Part shown: positions 1 through 6,630 of the stretch, in pieces
How the letters are laid out: each line of letters begins with the position of its first letter
Position numbering within the stretch: the stretch's first letter is position 1
Source of the DNA: Verrucomicrobia bacterium UBA2970
GTDB taxonomy: Bacteria > Verrucomicrobiota > Verrucomicrobiia > Limisphaerales > AAA164-E04
Direction: 5' to 3'
Assembly: GCA_002348345.1 (NCBI GenBank)
Contig: DEAY01000132.1
Span: 1-8,686, forward strand
DNA: 8,686 bases
Notes under the pieces: generated by a model
Told to the model about the DNA's origin: nothing
The model's database searches: none
Seen by the model: the letters and a program-made list of their open reading frames with translations, nothing else
Made by a program: the position numbers and the translations under genes

Positions 1-21
1 TCATGGTAAGGATAGGGGATC

Positions 22-2682
22 GTGAATTGGGAAACCAAACGGATTCCATCGGGCGTGCTGATCGTGGCCGCCACCCTGTCGCTGTTCTTCAACGGATGGG
101 CGGCCACCAAGCCGACCCTGGCCGAGTTGAAGGTTTCCGGTGCCCAGCAATCGAGCTACCTGCATCAAAAGCCGCGAGCACTCTCCCATGCCGTGCCCGA
201 GGCGGACCTGGACCGGTTTCGCGATGAGGTGTCACCGATTCTTCAACGACACTGCATTCCGTGTCATGGTCCGGACAAAACCAAGGGCCATCTACGGATC
301 GACTCGCTCGATCCTGATTTGCTCAAGGGCGGCGATGTGGACTGGTGGCTTGAGGTGATGGCCGTGCTGGGGAACGAGGAAATGCCGCCCCCTGAAGAAT
401 CGGAATTGTCAGGTGAGGGGCGGGCGAAGGTCATTGAGTGGTTGTCCAACGAAGTTCAGATGGCCTCACGGGTGAGGCGGGCTGAGGGGGGGCATTCGTC
501 GTTTCGACGGATGACGCGCTACGAGTATAATTATGCGTTGCAGGATCTTCTTGGCTTGGAGCGGAATTTTGCCAGGGACCTGCCGCCAGAAGCCCATTCG
601 GAAGACGGCTTCCAGAATAGTTCCGAGACCTTGCAGATGTCGGTGACGCAGCTTGAAACCTATCGGCGGTTGGCACGAAAGGCCTTGATGCGCGCCACGG
701 TCCGGGGCCCGCAACCCGCGATGTTGTATTGGGGGGTGACGATGGAACAGGCGGCGGAGATCGAGTGGAAGAAACAGGATCGGCGGTTGAGCGAGTTGAC
801 CGAAAAGTTCAAGGATCAGCCGGAAGAACTGGGGAAGGAGGTCGAACAACTGAGAGCCAGTTTCAAGGGACCGCACGACCGGACCTACTTCAAGGATCGG
901 GTGAGTGGCCGCACCGCCCCCCACACCTGGGGGTATGGCGGGGCGAGGTATGCGTTCAAACCTTCTGAGAGCCGCCCCGAAGTTCCGGAGCGCTTCGATC
1001 AGGTGGCGATCTTGCCCCAGGGGCGCAATCAGACCTTGATTGTTGAATTGGGGGAGCAACTTCCGGACGAGGGGATTCTGCGGGTTCGGGTTCGAGCGGC
1101 GCGGGGGGGCGTGGTCGATGACCGGATTCCGAGTCTTCGGTTGGAGTTTGGTTGGCAGGCAAGTAATGAGGGACGGGCGCGACTTCCGGTCAGTAAAGAG
1201 GACATTCCCGTCACCGCTCATCCGGGGAATCCGGAGTTTTATGAATGGAATGTGGCTTTGGGGGATATTTATCCACGGAACTCGGTCAGAAAGACTTCGC
1301 CACTGGGATCCATGCCCAATCCCTCCGAATACATCCGGTTTGTCAACAGCGCTGCCTCCTCCGGAGAGATTCAGATCGACTACGTCGAAGTGTCGACTCC
1401 GGTCCACGAGGTTTGGCCGCCCCTGTCCCATCGGTTGGTTTTTTTTGAAAGCCCGAATCGTGACGATGAATCGGTCTATGCGAGGGAGGTCGTGGCCCGT
1501 TTCATGCGGCGTGCCTGGCGGCGATCGGTGAGTCTCGATGAAATCGATCAAAAGATGCGCTTGCTGGATGCCTCGAGAGTGTATTGCGAGACCTTCGAGG
1601 AAGCGATGATCGAAGTGCTAGCGACGGTCCTGTCGGCCCCGGATTTCCTCTACTTGGTCCGAGATGAGGGCAGCGAAGAGCGGCTTTCCGATGTTGAGCT
1701 GGCGACCCGCCTTGCGGCTTTTCTGTGGTGCAGCGTTCCGGACGAGCGACTGCTCCATTTGGCGGAGCGGGGTCAATTGAGTGAGGGTGAGGCGCTGAGG
1801 GATGAGGTGCGCCGTTTGTTGGAGGATCCTCGATCCGGGCGGTTCTCGACCCATTTTGTCCGCCAGTGGCTCGATATGCAGTTGTTGGATTTCAAGGCGT
1901 TTGATCGACGATACGATCCGATGCTCAAGACGGCCATGCAACAGGAGCCTGTTTTCGTCTTTCGGGAAGTGCTTCGACAGAACGGGAGTGTCATCGATTT
2001 CATCCATGCCAATTACACCATGGCGAATGAGCGTCTCGCACAGCACTACGGATTCTCCTCGGTTCTGGGGAACCATTTTCGCCGAGTCAGTCTTGACCGG
2101 GACACGAGTCGGGGGGGCTTGCTCACACAGGCCGGCCTTCTGGCAATGAATTCCAGTGGGGAGGATTCAAATCCGTTGAAGCGCGGCATCTGGATGTTGG
2201 AGAGTCTGCTCAATGATCCGCCACCGCCACCGCCACCGGCCGTTCCGGAGATCGATCTGGCCGATCCCGAGATTGCCAAGATGACGCTCAAGGAACGCAT
2301 GGAGGATCATCGAAATCATCCCGCTTGTATTTCGTGTCACGAAAAGATCGATCCCTGGGGGATTGCCCTCGAACATTATGATGCGATGGGGCGTTGGCGG
2401 GGGCAGATCGAGGGGAAGCCGGTTGACGCGACGAGCCGCTTGTTCAACAATGAGGTCTTGGATGGGATGGATGGATTGAAGCGATACCTGCTCATGCATC
2501 GCCAGGATCAATTCGTCCGGGCCATGGTGCATAAGATGGTCGTTTATGCTCTAGGTAGGCCCCTGACCTTTTCGGATCGATCAGGTGTGGAAGCGATTAC
2601 CGCACACGTTCGACAGCAGGGGGATGGGCTGGTGACCTTGATCATGGCGGTTGTCACGAGTGAATTATTTCGGTCAAAATGA
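22..2682 (+). CDS. Exported planctomycete-type cytochrome c / PSD multidomain protein (DUF1587-DUF1595-DUF1592-DUF1588-DUF1585)
   Basis: 886 residues from GTG 22. An in-frame TAG at 13-15 rules out any earlier start, and AAGGA at 8-12 is a plausible ribosome binding site. Residues about 5-27 form a Sec signal peptide (hydrophobic VLIVAATLSLFF, then WA-A). A first c-type haem motif C78-I-P-C81-H82 is PSCyt1-like. DUF1587 (PSD3) covers about 160-225, starting SFRRMTRYEYNYAL. Residues 241-281 are charged and helical, possibly coiled coil. About 305-465 looks like a beta-rich insert. DUF1595 follows at about 485-545 and DUF1592 at 554-680. DUF1588 (about 697-795) has seven prolines (733-739) and a second haem motif C769-I-S-C772-H773 followed by KIDPWG. 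DUF1585 closes the protein (about 814-886). This order is the usual family architecture in Planctomycetota and Verrucomicrobiota. The family has no firmly established biochemical role; periplasmic electron transfer linked to polymer breakdown is inference. It overlaps the DUF1552 gene, implying one operon. Confidence 0.93.
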   Translation: MNWETKRIPSGVLIVAATLSLFFNGWAATKPTLAELKVSGAQQSSYLHQKPRALSHAVPEADLDRFRDEVSPILQRHCIPCHGPDKTKGHLRIDSLDPDLLKGGDVDWWLEVMAVLGNEEMPPPEESELSGEGRAKVIEWLSNEVQMASRVRRAEGGHSSFRRMTRYEYNYALQDLLGLERNFARDLPPEAHSEDGFQNSSETLQMSVTQLETYRRLARKALMRATVRGPQPAMLYWGVTMEQAAEIEWKKQDRRLSELTEKFKDQPEELGKEVEQLRASFKGPHDRTYFKDRVSGRTAPHTWGYGGARYAFKPSESRPEVPERFDQVAILPQGRNQTLIVELGEQLPDEGILRVRVRAARGGVVDDRIPSLRLEFGWQASNEGRARLPVSKEDIPVTAHPGNPEFYEWNVALGDIYPRNSVRKTSPLGSMPNPSEYIRFVNSAASSGEIQIDYVEVSTPVHEVWPPLSHRLVFFESPNRDDESVYAREVVARFMRRAWRRSVSLDEIDQKMRLLDASRVYCETFEEAMIEVLATVLSAPDFLYLVRDEGSEERLSDVELATRLAAFLWCSVPDERLLHLAERGQLSEGEALRDEVRRLLEDPRSGRFSTHFVRQWLDMQLLDFKAFDRRYDPMLKTAMQQEPVFVFREVLRQNGSVIDFIHANYTMANERLAQHYGFSSVLGNHFRRVSLDRDTSRGGLLTQAGLLAMNSSGEDSNPLKRGIWMLESLLNDPPPPPPPAVPEIDLADPEIAKMTLKERMEDHRNHPACISCHEKIDPWGIALEHYDAMGRWRGQIEGKPVDATSRLFNNEVLDGMDGLKRYLLMHRQDQFVRAMVHKMVVYALGRPLTFSDRSGVEAITAHVRQQGDGLVTLIMAVVTSELFRSK

Positions 2683-4097
2683 ATCCTCAGTCTTCATCGA
2701 GTTTTCCGTTGCTGGATCGCCGTCGGTTTCTGTGTGGAACCGGATGGGCCCTGGCATTGCCCCTGTTTGAATCTCTCCCGGTTTTCCGGGTGCGCGGCGA
2801 GGGGAGGGCGGGTCAGCAAAAGCGCCTTGGCTGCTTCTATTTTCCGGATGGGGTCCCGATGCCGCGGGCTGAAGACCCGGCCTATCAGGATTGGGCCTGG
2901 TTTCCTCATGGCAACGGTCGGGACTTTGCCTTTACAAAATGCTTCGAACCGCTGGCGTCCCTGCGGAGTGATCTGACGGTGATTTCCGGGCTCTCGCACC
3001 CTCACGGGCGGAATGTTCACGGACACAACAACGCCGATCAGTTTTTGACGGGGGCGGCGACCGGCACCGGGGATACGGATTACCGCAATACGATTTCGTT
3101 GGATCAGGAGTTTGCCCGCCATGTGGGGGCCCAAACGCGATACTCGGCCCTGGTGATGTCGACGGATGGAGGGACGGGAACGGCCCGGGGGGCGCACACG
3201 ATCTCTTTCAATCGTCACGGGCGCCCCGTCCCGGCGGAAAACCGGCCGAAGCGAATCTTTGACCGGTTGTTTGTGAAGAGCGACGCCGATGCGGCTCGGC
3301 GTCTGGCGTTGAGCCAAAGTGCGCTGGACGATTTGTTGACCGATACAAAACGCCTGAAGAAGCGGCTTTCGGCCCACGATCGTCAAAGCCTTGATGAGTA
3401 TTTGCAATCCGTCCGCGAAGCCGAGGTTCGGGTGCAAAAGGCCAAGCATTGGGTCAATACGCCACTGCCCTCAGTGAGTGGTGACCATCTCAACTTGGAG
3501 ATCACACCGAATGAGCCGCGCGAATACTTGCGGACGATGTTCGAGATGATTTATCTGGCGTTCAAGACGGATGTCACTCGGGTGGCAACCTACCAGATTG
3601 GGCGTGAAAATGGCGTCGGGATCAGCGATCACTTGTCACGGGCCATCGGATTCCCCAACGCCCACCAACTTTCGCATGACACCAAGAAGCCGGATGGCTG
3701 GAAGAATTTTGCGACTTACTGTCAGTTCTTGCATGAGGAGTATGGGCGTTTCTTGATGCGCTTGAAAAACACGCCTGAACCGTCTGGAGAGGGATCGTTG
3801 TTGGACAATACCCTGCTTTTGTTTGGTTCCGCGTCCAGTGCGTTTCACCTCTCTCGAAACTATCCGTTGATTTTGGCGGGGGGGAGGAACATGGGGCTGG
3901 AACACGGTCAATACCTCAATTTTGCCGGAGGCAATGCTTATCGCGGGGGTTGGGCTCCCGGCGATCAGGAGCCCTGGACCAAGAAAGCCAGCCAGGAAGA
4001 TCTTCCGATGTCCAATCTCTTTGTGGCCATGCTTCAACGCCTCGGTGTCGAGACGGATACGTTTTCAGACAGCACCGGCCGTTTGGAGGGGGTTTAA
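2679..4097 (+). CDS. Tat-exported DUF1552 (HXXSHH family) protein
   Basis: 472 residues. The ATG overlaps the upstream TGA as ATGA and has no Shine-Dalgarno of its own, so translation is probably coupled to the PSD-cytochrome gene. The N-terminus has a twin-arginine signal, DRRRFL at 13-18, then a hydrophobic stretch to about residue 34, suggesting export in folded form. A histidine-rich segment at 105-121 (SHPHGRNVHGHNNADQ) precedes FLTG. The motif that names the family appears at 329-334 as HQLSHD, with Asp in place of the last His. The C-terminal MSNLFVAMLQRLGVE and DSTG stretches are typical of DUF1552. Length is normal for the family. DUF1552 genes often sit directly beside DUF1592/DUF1588 cytochrome genes in PVC bacteria, as here. 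Function is not established. The fold resembles the DUF1501/sulfatase-like group, so a metal-dependent role is possible but inferred. Confidence 0.92.
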   Translation: MNPQSSSSFPLLDRRRFLCGTGWALALPLFESLPVFRVRGEGRAGQQKRLGCFYFPDGVPMPRAEDPAYQDWAWFPHGNGRDFAFTKCFEPLASLRSDLTVISGLSHPHGRNVHGHNNADQFLTGAATGTGDTDYRNTISLDQEFARHVGAQTRYSALVMSTDGGTGTARGAHTISFNRHGRPVPAENRPKRIFDRLFVKSDADAARRLALSQSALDDLLTDTKRLKKRLSAHDRQSLDEYLQSVREAEVRVQKAKHWVNTPLPSVSGDHLNLEITPNEPREYLRTMFEMIYLAFKTDVTRVATYQIGRENGVGISDHLSRAIGFPNAHQLSHDTKKPDGWKNFATYCQFLHEEYGRFLMRLKNTPEPSGEGSLLDNTLLLFGSASSAFHLSRNYPLILAGGRNMGLEHGQYLNFAGGNAYRGGWAPGDQEPWTKKASQEDLPMSNLFVAMLQRLGVETDTFSDSTGRLEGV

Positions 4098-4318
4098 CCA
4101 ATGAATTGAGAGGTTGGGCCTCGGTTCGCTTATGAAAAACAAAGGCAGGGAAACCGGCTCTGGGGCATGAGGTCTCTGTCTAGATTCTGACGAGCCTCGG
4201 CTTCTAAGGGGCGTTGGTTCATCGTTTTTTAACCTCGTTCTCCGGTCTCACCGCATCCTGATCAGACGGTCTTATCGGCGGGGAGTTTCAGGGTCGTAAT
4301 CGGGAGTTCTTTGGCCCC
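4098..4318. other. Convergent intergenic gap without a clear terminator
   Basis: This 221-base stretch lies between the DUF1552 stop and the sulfatase stop on the opposite strand. It holds only weak structure: a 4-bp GAGG/CCTC hairpin at 4110-4122 with no T-tract, and a run of six T at 4225-4230 preceded by a poor, long-looped GAGCC/GGTTC pairing. No RNA gene or conserved small protein was recognised. Termination here may be Rho-dependent or use elements not obvious by eye. Confidence 0.5.
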
Positions 4319-5722
4319 CTATCGGACGGCCGTTCTCCAGCGGGACCATTGGTTGCGGACGCGATCGAGCTGGGTTTGGTATTGGGGACTGCCGGCGAGG
4401 TTGACCGTTTCGTTAGGGTCGGTGTGGAGGTCGTAGAGTTCCTCGTAGCGTGAGGCTCCCTGAGCCTCCTCGCCCGGGACGAGGTAACGACAGTATTTCC
4501 AACGTTGGTCGCGGTAGCCTTCGGAGGGCACGATGAGGCCGTTGGCGGTGAACCAGTGTTCATAGAAAAAATCATGGCGCCAGTCATCGGGAGGGTTGCC
4601 CTCGACGAGCGGTCGGAGGTCTGCTCCTTGCATGCTCGCGGGGGCCGGGATTCCAGCATAGGAGAGGAGGGTGGGCGCCATGTCGATGGAGAGCGCCATT
4701 TCGGTGCGGGTGCTACCCCGGGGCATCCGATCGGGCCGCGGATCATAAACGATGAGAGGAATGCGAATGGAGATTTCGTGAGGCGTCCATTTGCCGGCGA
4801 AGCCATATTCGCCCAGGAAGAACCCGTGGTCCGAGGTGTAGATGATGATCGTGTTCCCGGCGAGGCCTTGTTGCACCAATTGGGCCCGGATGCGGCCGAC
4901 GACCGCGTCCACGCCGCTGATCAACCGATAATAGTCTTTGACCGAGCGTTGGAATTGGGCGGGTGAGCGGAAACGAATCGCCCAGCGGTCGCGGTTCATG
5001 CTGTTTTTGATAAAGTCCGGGAATCGATCAAAATACTCGGCGGCTGCGGTCTGGGGTTGGGGAAGGGTGATGTCCTGGTAGAGATCGGCGAAGGCCGGAT
5101 CGGAAGGGAACTGATCGGAGTAAATGTCGGCCGAGTCCTGAACGTGGGCGGCCTTGAAGCTGATGGAGAGGTGGAAAGGAGTGCTGTCATCGCACCCTTT
5201 CAGGAACTCGATGGCCTGGTCGCCCATTTTTGCCGTCAGGTGCTGGCCTTGCTTTCGTTTGACGTCTCCTTGGAAGTATTGGCTTTGCCCGGGAAACCCC
5301 TGGTTGTAATCAAGAATCGCGTCGGCTTGTCGGGGATGGCCGACCCCCCATTTGCCGATAAAACCGGTTCGGTACCCGGCGGTCTTCAGTTGGGCCAGGT
5401 AGGTATGGCTGAGCTGGGTGGGGGTGAAGTCCTTGTTGAAACTCCAAATCCCGTGTCGCGCCGCGTATTGACCGGTAAACACACAGGCCCGATTGGTCAT
5501 GCAGATCGCGGTCGTGACAAAGGCGTTCTTGAACATCACGCCCTGCTCCGCCAAACCGTCGATATGGGGGGTTTGGATGATTTGATTGCCCATGCACCCC
5601 AGGGCATCCGCCCGTTGGTCGTCGGTCATCAGGTAGATGATATTCGGACGGTCCGCCCCGTTTAGTGGGGGCATGGCCAGGAGCAAGAGAAGCAGGAAGC
5701 CGAATGGTTTGGGAAGCGACAT
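4319..5722 (-). CDS. Secreted sulfatase (alkaline phosphatase superfamily) with a CMTNR active-site motif
   Basis: 467 residues from ATG 5720-5722 to TAG 4319-4321. A TTG at 5795-5797 would add 25 residues in front of the signal peptide and is unlikely. The signal peptide is residues 1-23 (FGFLLLLLLAMPPLNGA), so the enzyme should be periplasmic or secreted. The mature protein opens with the sulfatase signature RPNIIYLMTDDQR; D34 and D35 would bind the metal. C74 in CMTNR (74-78), followed by ACVFTGQ, is where formylglycine would form. GKWGVGH (123-129), K190/H193 in FKAAH, and SDHGFFLGEYGFAGKW (297-312, with D298, H299, K311) complete the active site. It presumably hydrolyses sulfate esters, perhaps on a sulfated polysaccharide; substrate and subfamily cannot be read from sequence. 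The canonical Pro of CxPxR is Thr, so maturation is less certain. It faces away from the SRPBCC gene. Confidence 0.93.
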   Translation of the reverse strand: MSLPKPFGFLLLLLLAMPPLNGADRPNIIYLMTDDQRADALGCMGNQIIQTPHIDGLAEQGVMFKNAFVTTAICMTNRACVFTGQYAARHGIWSFNKDFTPTQLSHTYLAQLKTAGYRTGFIGKWGVGHPRQADAILDYNQGFPGQSQYFQGDVKRKQGQHLTAKMGDQAIEFLKGCDDSTPFHLSISFKAAHVQDSADIYSDQFPSDPAFADLYQDITLPQPQTAAAEYFDRFPDFIKNSMNRDRWAIRFRSPAQFQRSVKDYYRLISGVDAVVGRIRAQLVQQGLAGNTIIIYTSDHGFFLGEYGFAGKWTPHEISIRIPLIVYDPRPDRMPRGSTRTEMALSIDMAPTLLSYAGIPAPASMQGADLRPLVEGNPPDDWRHDFFYEHWFTANGLIVPSEGYRDQRWKYCRYLVPGEEAQGASRYEELYDLHTDPNETVNLAGSPQYQTQLDRVRNQWSRWRTAVR

Positions 5723-5728
5723 CTGCGG

Positions 5729-5757
5729 ATTATCGGGGAGGATGAGCGGGCTGGTAA
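5729..5757 (-). promoter_or_regulatory. Candidate sigma70-like promoter placing the start site at the sulfatase ATG
   Basis: On the minus strand, TTACCA (5757-5752, 4 of 6 matches to TTGACA) and GATAAT (5734-5729, 5 of 6 matches to TATAAT) are separated by exactly 17 bases. Only six bases lie between the -10 and the ATG, so transcription would begin at or next to the start codon. No Shine-Dalgarno is visible upstream of this ATG, which agrees with a leaderless transcript. This is by-eye matching only. Confidence 0.4.
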
Positions 5758-5835
5758 AGTTTGAATTCCCTCCCCTCATCGGGGGCGGGCGGGGCAAGCG
5801 GGGTCCGGTGGTAAGGATGGTTTATGCGGATTGGA

Positions 5836-5852
5836 CGGCAATGGGATTGCCG
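5836..5852. repeat. Perfect 7-bp inverted repeat in the divergent intergenic region
   Basis: The arms CGGCAAT and ATTGCCG are exact complements separated by GGG. The repeat lies about 115 bases upstream of the sulfatase ATG and about 185 bases upstream of the SRPBCC ATG. No T-tract follows on either strand, so it looks more like an operator or protein-binding site than a terminator. No specific regulator can be assigned. Confidence 0.35.
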
Positions 5853-6037
5853 GAGGATGGGGTTGGGTTTGGGCGAGGTCGTCATGGAACCTTCGTGCCT
5901 GGAGCCGGGAACACGCACTGGCGATCGTTGGTTTCCCGGCCCCAAGGGTGTTTGGATGGAAGCATGGGAACGAGCCGTGGTTGACTTTCCGTTCTCTCGC
6001 GGCAGTTTTGATCAGAGAACGCGATGGATGACAAGCC

Positions 6038-6490
6038 ATGAACCGAGAGTATCAATCTGAGTTGTGGTTGCCGTTGCCGCCGGAGGCGCTGTTTCCGTTT
6101 TTTTCCGACGCGGGCAATCTGGAGCAGATCACCCCCCCGTGGCTCCATTTCCGGGTGCTGACGCCAAAGCCGATCGAGATGAAGGAGGGCGCCTTGATCG
6201 ATTATCGACTCAAGGTCCACGGGCTCCCGATGAAGTGGCGGACCCGAATCAATTGCTGGGATCCTCCCCATCGATTCGAGGACGAACAGTTGAGGGGCCC
6301 CTACCGCAAGTGGGTTCATGAGCATACTTTTGAGGAACGAGACGGGGGGACGGTGGTGCGGGATCGTGTTGAGTATGCGACGCCGTTTGATTGGCTTGTC
6401 CACGGAATCCTGGTCCGCCCCGATATCGAGCGGATCTTTGACTATCGTACCAAGGCCTTGCGGAAACGGTTCGATGAACAGGATCGCTGA
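6038..6490 (+). CDS. SRPBCC-fold ligand-binding-like protein
   Basis: 150 residues. ATG 6038 is the first possible start because TGA at 6029-6031 is in frame just upstream; no strong Shine-Dalgarno is seen. No signal peptide, so probably cytoplasmic. The sequence matches a small SRPBCC (START/Bet v1-like, polyketide cyclase-like) group: an N-terminal strand and helix with FFSDAGNLEQITPPWL (21-36), then LTPKPIEMKEGALIDYRL (41-58), HGLPMKWRTRI (61-71), DEQLRGPYRKWVHEHTF (82-98), and a C-terminal helix with IFDYRTKALRKRF. The fold encloses a hydrophobic cavity for a lipid-like or aromatic ligand. Relatives are variously annotated, including as ligand-binding SRPBCC proteins. No catalytic residues can be assigned and the ligand is unknown. 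It is followed by 140 bases with a separate promoter-like sequence, so it is probably not in one operon with the downstream oxidoreductase. Confidence 0.85.
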   Translation: MNREYQSELWLPLPPEALFPFFSDAGNLEQITPPWLHFRVLTPKPIEMKEGALIDYRLKVHGLPMKWRTRINCWDPPHRFEDEQLRGPYRKWVHEHTFEERDGGTVVRDRVEYATPFDWLVHGILVRPDIERIFDYRTKALRKRFDEQDR

Positions 6491-6499
6491 TCGTCATCG
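6472..6499 (+). terminator. Hairpin across the SRPBCC stop codon, possible weak terminator
   Basis: Outer stem CGATGA (6472-6477) pairs with TCATCG (6494-6499), and inner stem GATC (6482-6485) pairs with GATC (6489-6492) around a GCT loop. The TGA stop lies inside it. Only a poor T-rich stretch (TCTTT) follows, so it may be an attenuating or transcript-end hairpin rather than an efficient intrinsic terminator. Confidence 0.3.
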
Positions 6500-6555
6500 G
6501 TCTTTGGCGGGTAATGCTGGAGAGGCCGCTATGTTCGGGTGAAGCCGTTCGCGTC

Positions 6556-6584
6556 TTGAAGAAAAAGGGGCGGAGCGGTATTAA
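6556..6584 (+). promoter_or_regulatory. Candidate sigma70-like promoter of the Sec-DsbA gene
   Basis: TTGAAG (6556-6561) and TATTAA (6579-6584) are separated by 17 bases, each with 4 of 6 consensus matches. Transcription would begin near 6591, about 20 bases before the AGGAGG ribosome binding site. It lies in the 140-base gap after the SRPBCC gene and would give the oxidoreductase its own transcript. By-eye prediction only. Confidence 0.4.
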
Positions 6585-6609
6585 AGAAGGACCGTGTCCG
6601 GAACTTGTC

Positions 6610-6615
6610 AGGAGG
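6610..6615 (+). promoter_or_regulatory. AGGAGG ribosome binding site for the ATG at 6631, partly self-paired
   Basis: A full AGGAGG lies 15 bases before ATG 6631, longer than the usual 5-10. It supports translation beginning upstream of the in-frame TGA and not at the GTG at 6685, which has no comparable site. GGAGG (6611-6615) can pair with CCTCT (6625-6629, one G-U) around a 9-base loop, which could hide the site and lower or regulate initiation. Confidence 0.55.
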
Positions 6616-6630
6616 CGGTTCCATCCTCTC

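Larger units (their letters stand above)
5723..6037. other. Divergent intergenic region between the sulfatase and SRPBCC genes
   Basis: 315 bases with no convincing gene. The open frames crossing it extend into neighbouring genes or lack recognisable protein features. It contains the candidate sulfatase promoter and the inverted repeat listed separately. A TTGACT at 5981-5986 could be a -35 for the SRPBCC gene, but no good -10 is found at normal spacing (TTTGAT at 6007-6012 is 20 bases away), so no promoter is called for that side. Confidence 0.5.

Noticed and set aside
1..25. End of an upstream gene overlapping the GTG at 22 (TGA at 23-25)
   Set aside because: A frame ending at this TGA would give a GTGA overlap, but only seven codons are visible and another frame ends at 7-9, so it cannot be supported.
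466..1551. Long antisense open frame (361 codons) within the PSD-cytochrome gene
   Set aside because: It lies opposite a well-supported conserved gene, shows no recognisable domain, and is a GC-driven shadow frame.
2218..2238. CCA/CCG repeat as a microsatellite or phase-variation tract
   Set aside because: It encodes the seven-proline linker that is usual in DUF1592/DUF1588 proteins, so it is explained by the protein.
4110..4122. GAGG/CCTC hairpin as terminator of the DUF1552 operon
   Set aside because: The stem is only 4 bp and no T-tract follows.
5057..5665. 202-codon plus-strand open frame opposite the sulfatase
   Set aside because: It is the complement of conserved sulfatase motifs and shows no family features of its own.
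5723..5797. TTG start at 5797 for the sulfatase
   Set aside because: The added 25 residues are proline-rich, precede the signal peptide and do not resemble the family.
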